Shown piece after piece: positions 27,324 through 35,679 of a stretch of DNA of 44,991 bases. Source of the DNA: Rhizobiaceae bacterium (GTDB lineage: Bacteria > Pseudomonadota > Alphaproteobacteria > Rhizobiales > Rhizobiaceae); NCBI GenBank assembly GCA_019635695.1, contig JAHBYZ010000023.1, positions 1 to 44,991 of the forward strand. The letters are read 5' to 3'. A program made the position numbers and the translations under genes. Positions within the stretch are counted from its first letter, which is position 1. Each line of letters begins with the position of its first letter. The notes below the pieces were generated by a model that saw nothing but the letters and a program-made list of their open reading frames with translations, was not told the DNA's origin and searched no databases.

Positions 27324-27821
27324 GTGCCGAAAACCCGCGAAGACCTGATCGCCTTCCTGAGAGGCCTGGATATCCAGACGACGACCGTGGATCATCCGCC
27401 GCTCTTCACGGTGGAGGATTCGCAGGCGCTGCGCGGCGAGATCGCGGGCGGACACACCAAGAACCTGTTCCTGAAGGACAAGAAGGACAACGTTTTCCTG
27501 CTGACGGTGGACGAACATGCCGAGATCGACCTGAAGCAGATCCACACCCGGATCGGCGGCTCGGGGCGCGTGTCGTTCGGGAAGCCGGAACTGCTGATGG
27601 AGCTGCTCGGCGTGAAACCGGGCGCGGTGACGATCTTCGGCCTCATCAACGACACCGGCGGCAGGGTGACGGCGTTTCTGGACGCCGGGCTGATGGAGAA
27701 CGACGTCATCAATGGTCATCCGCTGACCAATGAGGCGACGACGTCGATCGGGCGCGATGACCTGATCCGCTTCGTCGAGGCGACCGGTCACAAGGCAAAC
27801 GTCTTGAAACTCACGGCCTGA
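27324..27821 (+). CDS. Prolyl-tRNA editing protein (YbaK/ProX family)
   Basis: A 165-residue free-standing editing enzyme of the YbaK/ProX family, which deacylates mischarged Ala-tRNA(Pro) or related species; alphaproteobacterial ProRS often lacks the internal editing domain. Seen: HPPLFTVEDSQALRG, GGHTKNLFLKDKK with the family lysine, and HPLTNEATTSI. Start chosen as GTG 27324, which gives the common N-terminus PKTREDLIAFL; an in-frame TTG at 27294 is possible. It stands alone between tRNA-Gly and the thioredoxin-TPR gene. Confidence 0.92.
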   Translation: MPKTREDLIAFLRGLDIQTTTVDHPPLFTVEDSQALRGEIAGGHTKNLFLKDKKDNVFLLTVDEHAEIDLKQIHTRIGGSGRVSFGKPELLMELLGVKPGAVTIFGLINDTGGRVTAFLDAGLMENDVINGHPLTNEATTSIGRDDLIRFVEATGHKANVLKLTA

Positions 27822-27903
27822 TGGCCACATTTTCGGCAACTCGCCGGCGACAGGCCGGCATGGAAAAAAGCCGCGCCGCGCGGCACGGAAGGTCAGGCCC
27901 ACG

Positions 27904-28848
27904 ATGAGCAACGGACAACAGGGTTACGGCTTCGCCGGAGGATATACCGTGTCGGCGGAAAGCGCGCCGCCGGCGGCGCTCGTCAAGGACACCACCACCG
28001 CCGGCTTCACCGCGGACGTCATCCAGGAATCGCGCAAGCAGCCGGTGCTGGTCGACTTCTGGGCGCCGTGGTGCGGGCCGTGCAAGCAGCTGACGCCGGT
28101 GCTGGAGAAGGTGGTCGCCGCCGCCCAGGGCAAGGTCAAGCTGGTCAAGATGAACATCGACGACCATCCCTCTATCGCCGGCCAGCTCGGCATCCAGTCG
28201 ATCCCGGCGGTCATCGCGTTCAAGAACGGCCAGCCCGTCGACGGCTTCATGGGTGCGGTGCCCGAATCGCAGATCAAGGCGTTCATCGACAAGGTGGCGG
28301 GCGCCGGGGCATCGGGAGGCGCCGACATTGCCGGGGCGCTGAAGGCCGCCGAGCAGGCCATTGCCGCCGGCGACCCCCAGGGCGCCGGCGAGATCTATGC
28401 CATGGTGCTGGAGATCGACGCGGACAACGTTGCCGCCATTGCCGGCCTTGCCAGCGTCCAGCTCGACCTCGGCGATACGGCAGGCGCGGAAGCGACGCTT
28501 GCCACGACACCGGAGGCGAAGGCCGGCGACCCGGCCATCGCCGCGGTGAAGGCTCGCATCAAGCTTGCCGCGCAGGTGGCCGAGCTGGGCGATCCCAAGG
28601 AGCTGGAGCGGCGGCTGGCGACCAATCCGAAGGACCACCAGGCGCGTTTCGACCTCGCCATGATCCAGAACGCGATGGGCGAGCGCGACGCGGCGGCCGA
28701 CAGCCTGCTCGCCATCTTCAAGGCGGACCGCAACTGGAACGACCAGGCGGCGCGAACGCAGCTGCTCACCTTCTTCGAGGCGTGGGGCATGACCGACGAG
28801 GCGACGCTGACGGCGAGACGGAAGCTGTCGTCGATGATGTTTTCCTGA
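27904..28848 (+). CDS. Thioredoxin-TPR protein (CnoX/YbbN-like co-chaperone)
   Basis: A 314-residue cytosolic protein. After a 27-residue Gly/Ala-rich lead, a thioredoxin domain covers about residues 28-140 with the redox motif WCGPC (C57 and C60 of the pair) and the cis-Pro at SIPAVIAF; then TPR-like helices fill about 150-314 (ALKAAEQAIAAGDPQGAGEI and later repeats). This matches the CnoX/YbbN family, which protects proteins from oxidative aggregation and hands them to GroEL or DnaK. Unlike E. coli CnoX, the CxxC pair is intact, so it may also reduce disulfides. It is followed by the LON-domain and Trm112-like genes. Confidence 0.93.
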   Translation: MSNGQQGYGFAGGYTVSAESAPPAALVKDTTTAGFTADVIQESRKQPVLVDFWAPWCGPCKQLTPVLEKVVAAAQGKVKLVKMNIDDHPSIAGQLGIQSIPAVIAFKNGQPVDGFMGAVPESQIKAFIDKVAGAGASGGADIAGALKAAEQAIAAGDPQGAGEIYAMVLEIDADNVAAIAGLASVQLDLGDTAGAEATLATTPEAKAGDPAIAAVKARIKLAAQVAELGDPKELERRLATNPKDHQARFDLAMIQNAMGERDAAADSLLAIFKADRNWNDQAARTQLLTFFEAWGMTDEATLTARRKLSSMMFS

Positions 28849-28941
28849 CGCGGGCCGGCGCCGGCGGTTGAGCCGGCGCAGCATCGCGCCAGATAGGAGA
28901 GGTCGGTGCCGGAAACCCGGCGCCGACAATCCGGAGGTGGC

Positions 28942-29610
28942 ATGCGAGCCGGCAATGCGCGATATCTGACGACGAAGGATTTTCCGGACACGGTGCCGGT
29001 GTTCCCGCTCACGGCGGGACTGCTGCTGCCCGGCGGGCGGCTGCCGCTCAACATCTTCGAGCCGCGCTATCTGGAGATGTTCGACGCGGCGATGGGCGGC
29101 GAGAGGCTGATCGGCATGGTGCAGCCGCGCCTCGACGGCGCGACGCGGGCTGACGGCGAGCCCGAGCTGTGCGAGGTCGGCGGGCTTGGGCGCATCACGT
29201 CGTTTTCCGAATCCGGCGACGGCCGCTATCTGGTTGCGTTGCAGGGCGTGTGCCGCTTCCGCATCGAATCGGAAGTGGCGGCGCGTTCGCCGTGGCGACA
29301 GGCGCGTATCCTTCCCTTCCTGGGCGACCTCGACATGGAGGCCGGCGCGGACGAGGTCGACCGCACCGGGCTGCTGCGGGCGTTTCGTGCCTATCTGGAC
29401 GCCAACGGGCTCGACGCTGACTGGGAGAGCGTCGCCAAGGCGGAGAACGCCACTCTGGTCAATGCGCTGTCGATGATGTCGCCTTACGGTCCGGCCGAAA
29501 AGCAGGCGCTGCTGGAGGCGCCGGACCTGAAGACGCGCGCCGAAACGCTGATCGCCATCACCGAGATGGCGCTGGCCGAAGGCGGCGAGGGCGGGGGCCG
29601 GCTGCAATGA
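28942..29610 (+). CDS. LON N-terminal-domain protein
   Basis: A 222-residue protein consisting of the substrate-binding N-terminal domain of Lon protease without ATPase or peptidase parts (PUA-like, PF02190). Signatures: [19 protein letters not shown] at about residue 18, then [13 protein letters not shown] and GGLGRITSF. The function of these stand-alone domains is unknown; peptide or protein recognition is a guess from the Lon relationship. Start chosen at ATG 28942, 7 nt after a perfect GGAGG; a GTG at 28906 would add 12 unsupported residues. Overlaps the Trm112-like gene by 4 nt (ATGA). Confidence 0.92.
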   Translation: MRAGNARYLTTKDFPDTVPVFPLTAGLLLPGGRLPLNIFEPRYLEMFDAAMGGERLIGMVQPRLDGATRADGEPELCEVGGLGRITSFSESGDGRYLVALQGVCRFRIESEVAARSPWRQARILPFLGDLDMEAGADEVDRTGLLRAFRAYLDANGLDADWESVAKAENATLVNALSMMSPYGPAEKQALLEAPDLKTRAETLIAITEMALAEGGEGGGRLQ

Positions 29611-29828
29611 GCGATGAGGAGCCGAAAGAGGCGGAAAAGCTTCCGGTGCGGCGGCCGGACATCGACCCGAAGCTGCTGGAGATGCTGGCCTGTCCGCTGA
29701 CCAAGGGGCCGCTGAAGTGGGATGCCGAGAAGAACGAGCTGATCTCACGCGCGGCGCGGCTGGCCTATCCGGTGCGCGACGGCATCCCCATCATGCTGCC
29801 GTCGGAGGCGCGGCAGATCACCGATTAG
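29607..29828 (+). CDS. Trm112-like protein (UPF0434)
   Basis: A 73-residue protein of the Trm112/YcaR type. The core [17 protein letters not shown] is followed by [16 protein letters not shown]. Eukaryotic and archaeal Trm112 activates methyltransferases and binds zinc; here only one of the usual cysteines remains (ACPLT instead of CPxC), so zinc binding is unlikely. Coupled by overlap to the LON-domain gene. Confidence 0.92.
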   Translation: MSDEEPKEAEKLPVRRPDIDPKLLEMLACPLTKGPLKWDAEKNELISRAARLAYPVRDGIPIMLPSEARQITD

Positions 29829-29892
29829 CGCGGCCGCTTCACGCGCGGCCCGCGACGATGTAGGACACGACGATCCTACCACCGGCAGGCCC

Positions 29893-30099
29893 ATGAAACT
29901 TTACCGCTTCCTCTCAGGCCCCGACGATTCCTCCTTCTGCCACAAGGTGACCGCGGCCCTGAACAAGGGCTGGCAACTGCACGGTTCGCCGACCTACGCC
30001 TACAACGCGCTGACCGGCACGATACAGTGCGGGCAGGCGGTGACGAAGGAGGTCGAGGGCAAGGACTACTCGCCGGAGATGAAGCTCGGCGAGCAATAG
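29893..30099 (+). CDS. DUF1737 small protein
   Basis: A 68-residue soluble protein matching the DUF1737 pattern: KLYRFLSGPDDSSFCHKVTA, LNKGWQLHGSPTYAYN, then GQAVTKEV. No function is known. It stands 64 bp after the Trm112-like gene, with its own start after a short GC-rich gap, and 100 bp before the histidine kinase gene. Confidence 0.85.
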   Translation: MKLYRFLSGPDDSSFCHKVTAALNKGWQLHGSPTYAYNALTGTIQCGQAVTKEVEGKDYSPEMKLGEQ

Positions 30100-30199
30100 C
30101 CGGATTCACCAAGCCAGGCAAAGCTGACGCTGCGGAACTTGCCGGACGGCGCCGATCGGCGCACCTTCGCCCGGGGATTTTCGGGCGGAGAGATCGGCG

Positions 30200-32530
30200 T
30201 TGGCAAGTTGGTCGTGGGCGCGGCGTGTCGTGTTCGGGCTCGCTGCGGCCTGGATCGCAATCCTTGCGATCTATCTCTTCATCGCCCTCAGGGCTGATGG
30301 CGCAATCCCGCCGGCGGATGCTTCCGCCGAAAGCCTCTTCATGGGCACGCGGGCCGACACGCTGGTCGACTTCGGAACCATCGGCGCGATCGATGCGACG
30401 ACCCTGCCCGACATACTCGCCCGGATGAGGCCGGCCGATGGCAAGATGCACAGCGCCGGCCTGCAATATTACAAGGGCGGCTGGATGTGGCTGACCTTCG
30501 AGGTTCCGCCGCTCGCCGAGGGCCAGCGGAGCTGGGTCGTTACCCACGAGCATTCGCGCATCCGCTCGCTGCGTCTCGTCCTGGTCAAGGACGGGGTGTT
30601 CATCGAGCGCGACTGGCAGTTCGATTCGCCCGAGCGCAAGGCGGGCTTGAGCGAGCGCACGCCGACTTTCAATTTCGACCGCGCCGAGCTGGAAGGCGCG
30701 CGCGTGCTGATGGGGTTCACGGCGCTCGGGGCGATGCGCCCGGAGGTGCGCGTGGAAACCGCGCGTGCCTATGCCGGCCGCGAGATGCGCGAGATCGTGC
30801 AGATCACCCTGCTGTCGGGCGGCCTATTCGCCATGGCGCTGGCGCTGCTCATCATCGGGGCGCGACTGCGCGAAAACTCGGTGCTGGCGGCGGCCGGACT
30901 GTCCTTCTTCACGGGCCATTTCATCTATGCCTACAAGGGGCTCGGCACATCGGCGCTGCTGTACCGCTGGCCGAACGCGGCCGAGATCTTCCTCTATGCC
31001 GCGCAGCCGGCCTTTCCGGCCTTCATCCTGTTCCTCATCCTGACCTATCTGCAACTGCCGCGCACATATCCCCGCTATGCCGCGTTCCTGGGCATCGTCG
31101 CGGCGATCCTGCCGTTCCAGGGCCTGCTGGTGACCGCAACCGCTCTCGGCGCGCCGATCCCGTTCATCGTCGGCAATACCGAGGCGGTGCTGGTCTGCAT
31201 CGTGCTCGGGCTCGGCACGCTGATCTGGCTGTCGCTGGCCGGCGCCACCCAAAGCATCAAGGCGCGGGCGCGGTTGTTCTTGGTCTGCATGACGCCGATC
31301 GCCGTCTTCGGCATCGCCCGCACCTGGCTCTATCTCAGCACCGAAACACCGCCATGGGCGCTCACCTTCTTCAACACCTATGTCGACATCGCCGCCACCA
31401 TGATGCTGCTCGGTATCCTCGTCGTGCTTGACATCCAGCGTCGCGAGGCGGCGCTGAAGCGGGAGGCGCTCGGCAACGAGGCGCGATTCCGCGGCTATGC
31501 CGAGATCGCGACCGATTCCTATTTCGAGACGGATGCCGAGGGCCGCATCGGCAACACGGCCGGTCGTGTGGGGCGCATGATCGGACTGGCGGAGGGCATA
31601 CGGCTCTCCGATGCGCTGGCCGCGCGCGCCGACCGCGACCCGAATGGCGTCGTGGCGCGGCTGGCCGGCGCGCCGGCGGGCGCTGAACTACGCGACGCGG
31701 AGGTCGAGGTTCTAGCCGACGACGGGTTGCGACACTGGGTGGCATTCTCGGCCGCGCCGCATGCGCCGGCCGAAGGCGAGACCGGACTGCGCGGCACCAT
31801 CGCCGACGTCACCGAGCGGGTGGAGCGGCGGGCGAGCGAGGCGCGCCAGTCGACGCTTTCGGCGCTCGGCCAGCTCGCCGGCGGGGTGGCGCACGAGGTC
31901 AACAACCTGCTGCACCCGATGGTGAATCTGGCGCGGCGCGTGCGCGACCGCTACACGCAGGACGAGGACGCCCGCAAGCTGCTCGACATGGTTATCGTCT
32001 CGGGCCGCACGGCGGGCGAAATCGTCGCCGGCGTGCTCAACGCATTCAACCCTTCGCGTGAGCCGGGTGCGGTGAAGCCTATCGAGACCGCGCTCGCCGA
32101 GGCGCTCGACATCGTGCGCGCGACGATCCCGAGTACCGTGCGCGTGGTCGAGCGGGTGGAGACCGGCACCGGCGCCGAGGTGCCGGTGGGCGAGATGCTG
32201 CAGATCGTGTCCAACGTGCTGTCGAACTCGATCCGCGCCATGCAGGGGGCAGGGCGGATCGACATCGAGCTGCGCGGGGCTGGGCCGGGCGCGGTGGAGA
32301 TCAGCTTCGCCGATGACGGACCGGGCATGCCGGAGGCGATCCGCCGGCGCGCCACCGAGCCTTTCGTGACGGGACGGGCGAACGGGACGGGACTCGGCCT
32401 GTCGATCGTCGCCAGCATCGCCGCCAAATGGGGCGGCACTGTCGATGTGCAGTCCAGTCCCGGCAAGGGAACGAGGCTGGTGCTGACGGTGCCGCGGGCG
32501 GTGGCGGAGGCGAAGCGGGCGGCCGAGTAG
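30200..32530 (+). CDS. Membrane histidine kinase with 7TMR-DISM-type sensor and PAS domain
   Basis: A 776-residue sensor kinase. One membrane segment (about 8-30) precedes a roughly 160-residue periplasmic domain (with QRSWVVTHEHSRIRSLRLVL) that fits the DISMED2 type. Seven or so hydrophobic segments follow (about 190-405), then a PAS-like region (about 420-540). The kinase core has the phospho-acceptor H565 in GGVAHEVNNLLHP, the N box LQIVSNVLSNSIRAM, G1 DDGPGMPE and G2 GTGLGLSI. Start is TTG at 30200 behind GGAGAG; it gives the first membrane helix. No response regulator is adjacent, so it is an orphan kinase with unknown signal and partner. Confidence 0.9.
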   Translation: MASWSWARRVVFGLAAAWIAILAIYLFIALRADGAIPPADASAESLFMGTRADTLVDFGTIGAIDATTLPDILARMRPADGKMHSAGLQYYKGGWMWLTFEVPPLAEGQRSWVVTHEHSRIRSLRLVLVKDGVFIERDWQFDSPERKAGLSERTPTFNFDRAELEGARVLMGFTALGAMRPEVRVETARAYAGREMREIVQITLLSGGLFAMALALLIIGARLRENSVLAAAGLSFFTGHFIYAYKGLGTSALLYRWPNAAEIFLYAAQPAFPAFILFLILTYLQLPRTYPRYAAFLGIVAAILPFQGLLVTATALGAPIPFIVGNTEAVLVCIVLGLGTLIWLSLAGATQSIKARARLFLVCMTPIAVFGIARTWLYLSTETPPWALTFFNTYVDIAATMMLLGILVVLDIQRREAALKREALGNEARFRGYAEIATDSYFETDAEGRIGNTAGRVGRMIGLAEGIRLSDALAARADRDPNGVVARLAGAPAGAELRDAEVEVLADDGLRHWVAFSAAPHAPAEGETGLRGTIADVTERVERRASEARQSTLSALGQLAGGVAHEVNNLLHPMVNLARRVRDRYTQDEDARKLLDMVIVSGRTAGEIVAGVLNAFNPSREPGAVKPIETALAEALDIVRATIPSTVRVVERVETGTGAEVPVGEMLQIVSNVLSNSIRAMQGAGRIDIELRGAGPGAVEISFADDGPGMPEAIRRRATEPFVTGRANGTGLGLSIVASIAAKWGGTVDVQSSPGKGTRLVLTVPRAVAEAKRAAE

Positions 32531-32545
32531 ATCGGGGCGGCGTGG

Positions 32546-32968
32546 CTACTCCGCCCTCGCCTCGATCTGCTCCATGTCGTCGTCGGAGAGGCCGAAATGG
32601 TGGCCGATCTCGTGGATCAGCACGTGGCTGATGATGTCGCCCAGCGTCTCCTCGTTCTCGGCCCAGTAGTCGAGGATGGCGCGGCGGTAGAGGGTGACGC
32701 GGTTGGGTCCCTCGCCGGTCTGCGGGTTCCAGCGCTCGGCGATGCCGCGGCCCTCGAACAGGCCGAGCAGGTCGAACGGCGTCTCCAGCGCCAGATCGTC
32801 CATGATCTCGTCGGTGGGGAACTCGGCGATCTGGATGACGATCTCGCCGGTCAGCTTGCGGAACTCTTCCGGCAGATGGGCATAGGTCTCCAGCGCCAGC
32901 AGCTCGATCTCCTCGATCGAGGGCGAGAGCTGATCTTCCCACGCGCGGGTCTTGTAGAGGCGGGCCAT
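32546..32968 (-). CDS. Small zincin-like metallopeptidase
   Basis: A 140-residue protein of the zincin-like metallopeptidase family (Zincin_1, PF06262). The active-site motif HEIGHHFGLSDDDME lies at about residues 117-131, with the two zinc histidines and catalytic Glu, and a Gly plus Asp downstream that fit the HExxHxxGxxD pattern. The rest is acidic and soluble, with no signal peptide. Start chosen at ATG 32968 (MARLYKTRAWEDQ); the frame extends far upstream only as a shadow of imuA. Cytosolic substrate unknown. It is divergent from the imuA operon. Confidence 0.88.
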   Translation of the reverse strand: MARLYKTRAWEDQLSPSIEEIELLALETYAHLPEEFRKLTGEIVIQIAEFPTDEIMDDLALETPFDLLGLFEGRGIAERWNPQTGEGPNRVTLYRRAILDYWAENEETLGDIISHVLIHEIGHHFGLSDDDMEQIEARAE

Positions 32969-33081
32969 GGCGTTTCCTTCGAGGGGCCATATAGCCGCAT
33001 AGAGCCGGGGTTTCGAGGGGCGGGCGGCAAAAGGGTGAACGCGGGACGCGGCCGGGAAGGAATCTTTTCTCAACAGGCTGC

Positions 33082-33110
33082 TTGACTCTGCCTGGCGGCT
33101 CTGGAATCCA
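33082..33110 (+). promoter_or_regulatory. Probable promoter of the imuA-imuB-dnaE2 operon
   Basis: A good -35 hexamer TTGACT (33082-33087) is followed at about 17-18 bp by a weak -10 (AATCCA/ATCCAT at 33105-33111). The LexA box starts immediately after, over the likely transcript start. Confidence 0.45.
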
Positions 33111-33113
33111 TAA

Positions 33114-33128
33114 GAACATAACAGGAAC
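33114..33128. promoter_or_regulatory. LexA (SOS) box
   Basis: GAACATAACAGGAAC, an exact GAAC-N7-GAAC direct repeat (GTTC-N7-GTTC on the other strand), the alphaproteobacterial LexA operator. It is 25 bp before the imuA ATG, in the right place to repress the mutasome operon until DNA damage. Confidence 0.9.
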
Positions 33129-33152
33129 AATCCCGAGCGGGACGTGAACGTC

Positions 33153-34160
33153 ATGGCGCAGGCCGCCCTGGCGCGGGAAGGGCTTTTTGCTCTTCGCCGC
33201 GAAATTGCGAGAATTGAAGGACGGCTGGCAGAGAGGCTGGAGCTGCCGGTGTTCGACCCGCGCTCAATCCCTGGCGAGGGCAAAGCCGTTCCGAACGCAG
33301 GGGATGCGATGGTCGTGCGCCGTAGCGGCATTGCCGGGCCGGCACTGCTGCCACTCGGCGTGCCGGCGCTCGACGACCCCCTCGGCGGCGGCGTGCCGCT
33401 GGCGGCTATGACGGAGATCCATGGCGCGCAGATGCGCGACGCCGGCGCGGTGGCGGGCTTTGCGCTGGGACTGGCGGCACTGGCGCTGAAGCAAGCACCG
33501 GCGGATGACCGGCCGGTGCTCTGGATCTCGGCCGCCGGCATGTTTGCCGAGGCCGGTGAACCCTACATGCCAGGAATCCTGGCGCGCTACGGCATTCCTG
33601 CGGAACGCATGCTGCTCTGTCGGGCGCAGCGCATCGAGCAGGCGCTTTGGGTGGCGGAGGAGGCAGCGGCGCTGCCGGCGCTGGCGCTGATGCTGCTGGA
33701 AGTCGGGGGCACGCCGAAGAAGCTCGACCTGACGGCGACACGCCGGCTGCACCGCCGCGCCCAGATCGCCGGCCGCCCGCTCTTCCTGCTGCGTCAGTCC
33801 GCGGTGGCCGAGCCGACGGCCGCACCCGTGCGCCTTGAGGTCTCGCCGGCGCCGGCCGGAGAGAGACAGCTGCTTCAATCCCTGCCCGATGCGGCCCTGC
33901 TTGAAGGTTCGATCGGGCCACCCGCTGTGAAAGTCGCCATCACCAGAAGCCGGACCAACATGCCTGCCAGCGCCACGCTGGAATGGAGTGACGATGCACG
34001 CGCCTTTCGAGCAAGAGAGCCTGCCATTCGCGGTTCCGGCGGTGTCGGACGGGCGGCGGATCATGGCACTGTGGCTGCCTTTTCTCAGGACCGACCGCAT
34101 CCTGCGGCAGAGGTGGGGGCGCGACTGGCGTCGAACCGAAAGCCATCCTGGGCCGCATGA
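33153..34160 (+). CDS. imuA: ImuA, RecA-like mutasome protein
   Basis: A 335-residue RecA-related accessory protein of the SOS mutasome; with ImuB it lets DnaE2 copy damaged DNA. Seen: an N-terminal helix EGLFALRREIARIEG, the RecA-type segment PLGVPALDDPLGGGVPLAAM and a core strand ALMLLEVGGTPKKLDLTATR. There is no canonical Walker A, usual for this family. Start chosen at ATG 33153; a GTG 9 nt earlier is also possible. Its last 173 bp overlap imuB in another frame. The LexA box lies 25 bp before it. Confidence 0.9.
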   Translation: MAQAALAREGLFALRREIARIEGRLAERLELPVFDPRSIPGEGKAVPNAGDAMVVRRSGIAGPALLPLGVPALDDPLGGGVPLAAMTEIHGAQMRDAGAVAGFALGLAALALKQAPADDRPVLWISAAGMFAEAGEPYMPGILARYGIPAERMLLCRAQRIEQALWVAEEAAALPALALMLLEVGGTPKKLDLTATRRLHRRAQIAGRPLFLLRQSAVAEPTAAPVRLEVSPAPAGERQLLQSLPDAALLEGSIGPPAVKVAITRSRTNMPASATLEWSDDARAFRAREPAIRGSGGVGRAADHGTVAAFSQDRPHPAAEVGARLASNRKPSWAA

Positions 34161-35679
34161 ACCCGGCAACGGTCAGCCCGGCAGACAGTCCGACGGTCGG
34201 CATATGCGCCCGCCGCTGCTCGTCAGCCATCGCGACGGCCAGGCACAGCGCATACTCGCGATCGACGAGAGGGCCGGCGCGCTCGGGCTGAAACCGGGCC
34301 TGGGCGTTGCCGATGCGCGCGCCATGCATTCCTGCCTTGACGTCGTGGAGGCTGACCCGGTCGCCGACAGGCGCTGCCTCGAAAGTCTGGCCGACTGGTG
34401 CGACCGCTACACGCCGCTGACAGCCCTCGACGGCGATGACGGCCTGTTCCTCGACATCACCGGGTGCACGCATCTGTTCGGCGGCGAGGAGGCGATGTTG
34501 CGCGACGTGCTGGCCCGCCTGCGCCGGCAAGGTTTTGACACGCGCGGCGCCGTGGCTTCCACCGTGGGTGCGGCCTGGGCAGCAGCACGCTTTTTTCCGG
34601 ATGGCGGGTTGGTCGAGCCGGGCGGCGAAGCGCGCCTGATCGGCCCGCTGCCGCTGGCGGCGCTGCGTATCGAACCGGCGATCTGTCTTCGCCTCGAGGG
34701 TGTGGGGCTGCGAAAAATCGGCGACATCATGAAGGCGCCGCGGGCACCGCTCGCACGGCGCTTCGGCGCCGCCCTGCTGGTGCGGCTCGACCAGGCCCTC
34801 GGCGCGGTCGAGGAAGCGGTGTCGCCACGCCTGCCCGTCGCCGACCTCTCCGTCGAGCGGATCCTGGCAGAGCCGATCTCGCTGGTCGATGATATCGAAA
34901 AGCTGTCTGCCGCGCTGGCCCGCGTGCTGTCCACCGACCTCGAACGTCGCGGCGAAGGCGCCCGCCGGCTCCAGCTTTCGCTGTTCCGGCTCGACGGCGG
35001 CGTGCAGCGTCTGGAGGTCGGCGCCTCGCAGCCGCTGCGCGATCCCGATTTCGTCGCGAGGCTGTTCCACGAGAAGCTCGTTGCGGTCGGCGAGGCGATC
35101 GATCCCGGCTATGGCTTCGAGCTGGTGCGCCTGTCGGTGCTTGGCACCGCGCCGCTCGCCGAGGAGCAGGCCGATTTTGCGGGTGGCTCCGAACGCTCCG
35201 TCGCCGACCTTGCGCTGCTGGCCGATCGTTTGCGGGCGCGGCTGGGCGATGCCATTCTCGAACAGCCGGTCATGGTCGCCAGCCACCTGCCCGAACGTGC
35301 GCAACGTTCGGAGCCCTTCTCCGTGCCGATCCCGGCAGCCCGCGATGTCGAAAACGGACATATGCAAAGCAGCCGGTCGAATCCGGCGGAACGACCAGTC
35401 CGGCTGCTGCCGCGCCCCGAACCGGTCGACGTCGCTGCCGCCGAGGTGCCCGAAGGGCCGCCGGCCAGCTTCCGCTGGCGCCGCGCCCTGCATCGCGTCA
35501 TGCGGGCCGAGGGGCCGGAGCGCATCGCGCCCGAATGGTGGCGTCAGCCGGCGAAAGCGGAAAGCCGCGACTATTTCCGCGTCGAGGACGAGGCAGGACG
35601 TCGCTACTGGCTCTATCGCGAAGGCTTTTACGGGACCGCTTCTGCGCCGCGCTGGTACATGCACGGGCTCGGCGCGTGA
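33988..35679 (+). CDS. imuB: ImuB, inactive Y-family polymerase of the mutasome
   Basis: A 563-residue Y-family polymerase relative that acts as the hub of the mutasome, contacting the beta clamp, ImuA and DnaE2. The Y-family fold begins at IMALWLPFLRTDRILRQ, and LDGDDGLFLDITGCTHLFGG replaces the catalytic SxDE motif, so the catalytic acids are missing, as is typical of ImuB. The helix-hairpin-helix region is LRLEGVGLRKIGDIMKAPRA. The first 22 residues lie inside the long overlap with imuA, so the start is uncertain. Overlaps dnaE2 by 4 nt (GTGA). Confidence 0.92.
   Translation: MTMHAPFEQESLPFAVPAVSDGRRIMALWLPFLRTDRILRQRWGRDWRRTESHPGPHEPGNGQPGRQSDGRHMRPPLLVSHRDGQAQRILAIDERAGALGLKPGLGVADARAMHSCLDVVEADPVADRRCLESLADWCDRYTPLTALDGDDGLFLDITGCTHLFGGEEAMLRDVLARLRRQGFDTRGAVASTVGAAWAAARFFPDGGLVEPGGEARLIGPLPLAALRIEPAICLRLEGVGLRKIGDIMKAPRAPLARRFGAALLVRLDQALGAVEEAVSPRLPVADLSVERILAEPISLVDDIEKLSAALARVLSTDLERRGEGARRLQLSLFRLDGGVQRLEVGASQPLRDPDFVARLFHEKLVAVGEAIDPGYGFELVRLSVLGTAPLAEEQADFAGGSERSVADLALLADRLRARLGDAILEQPVMVASHLPERAQRSEPFSVPIPAARDVENGHMQSSRSNPAERPVRLLPRPEPVDVAAAEVPEGPPASFRWRRALHRVMRAEGPERIAPEWWRQPAKAESRDYFRVEDEAGRRYWLYREGFYGTASAPRWYMHGLGA

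Noticed and set aside
33940..35664. 574-codon minus-strand frame opposite imuB
   Set aside because: Shadow of imuB, no start signal and no domain.
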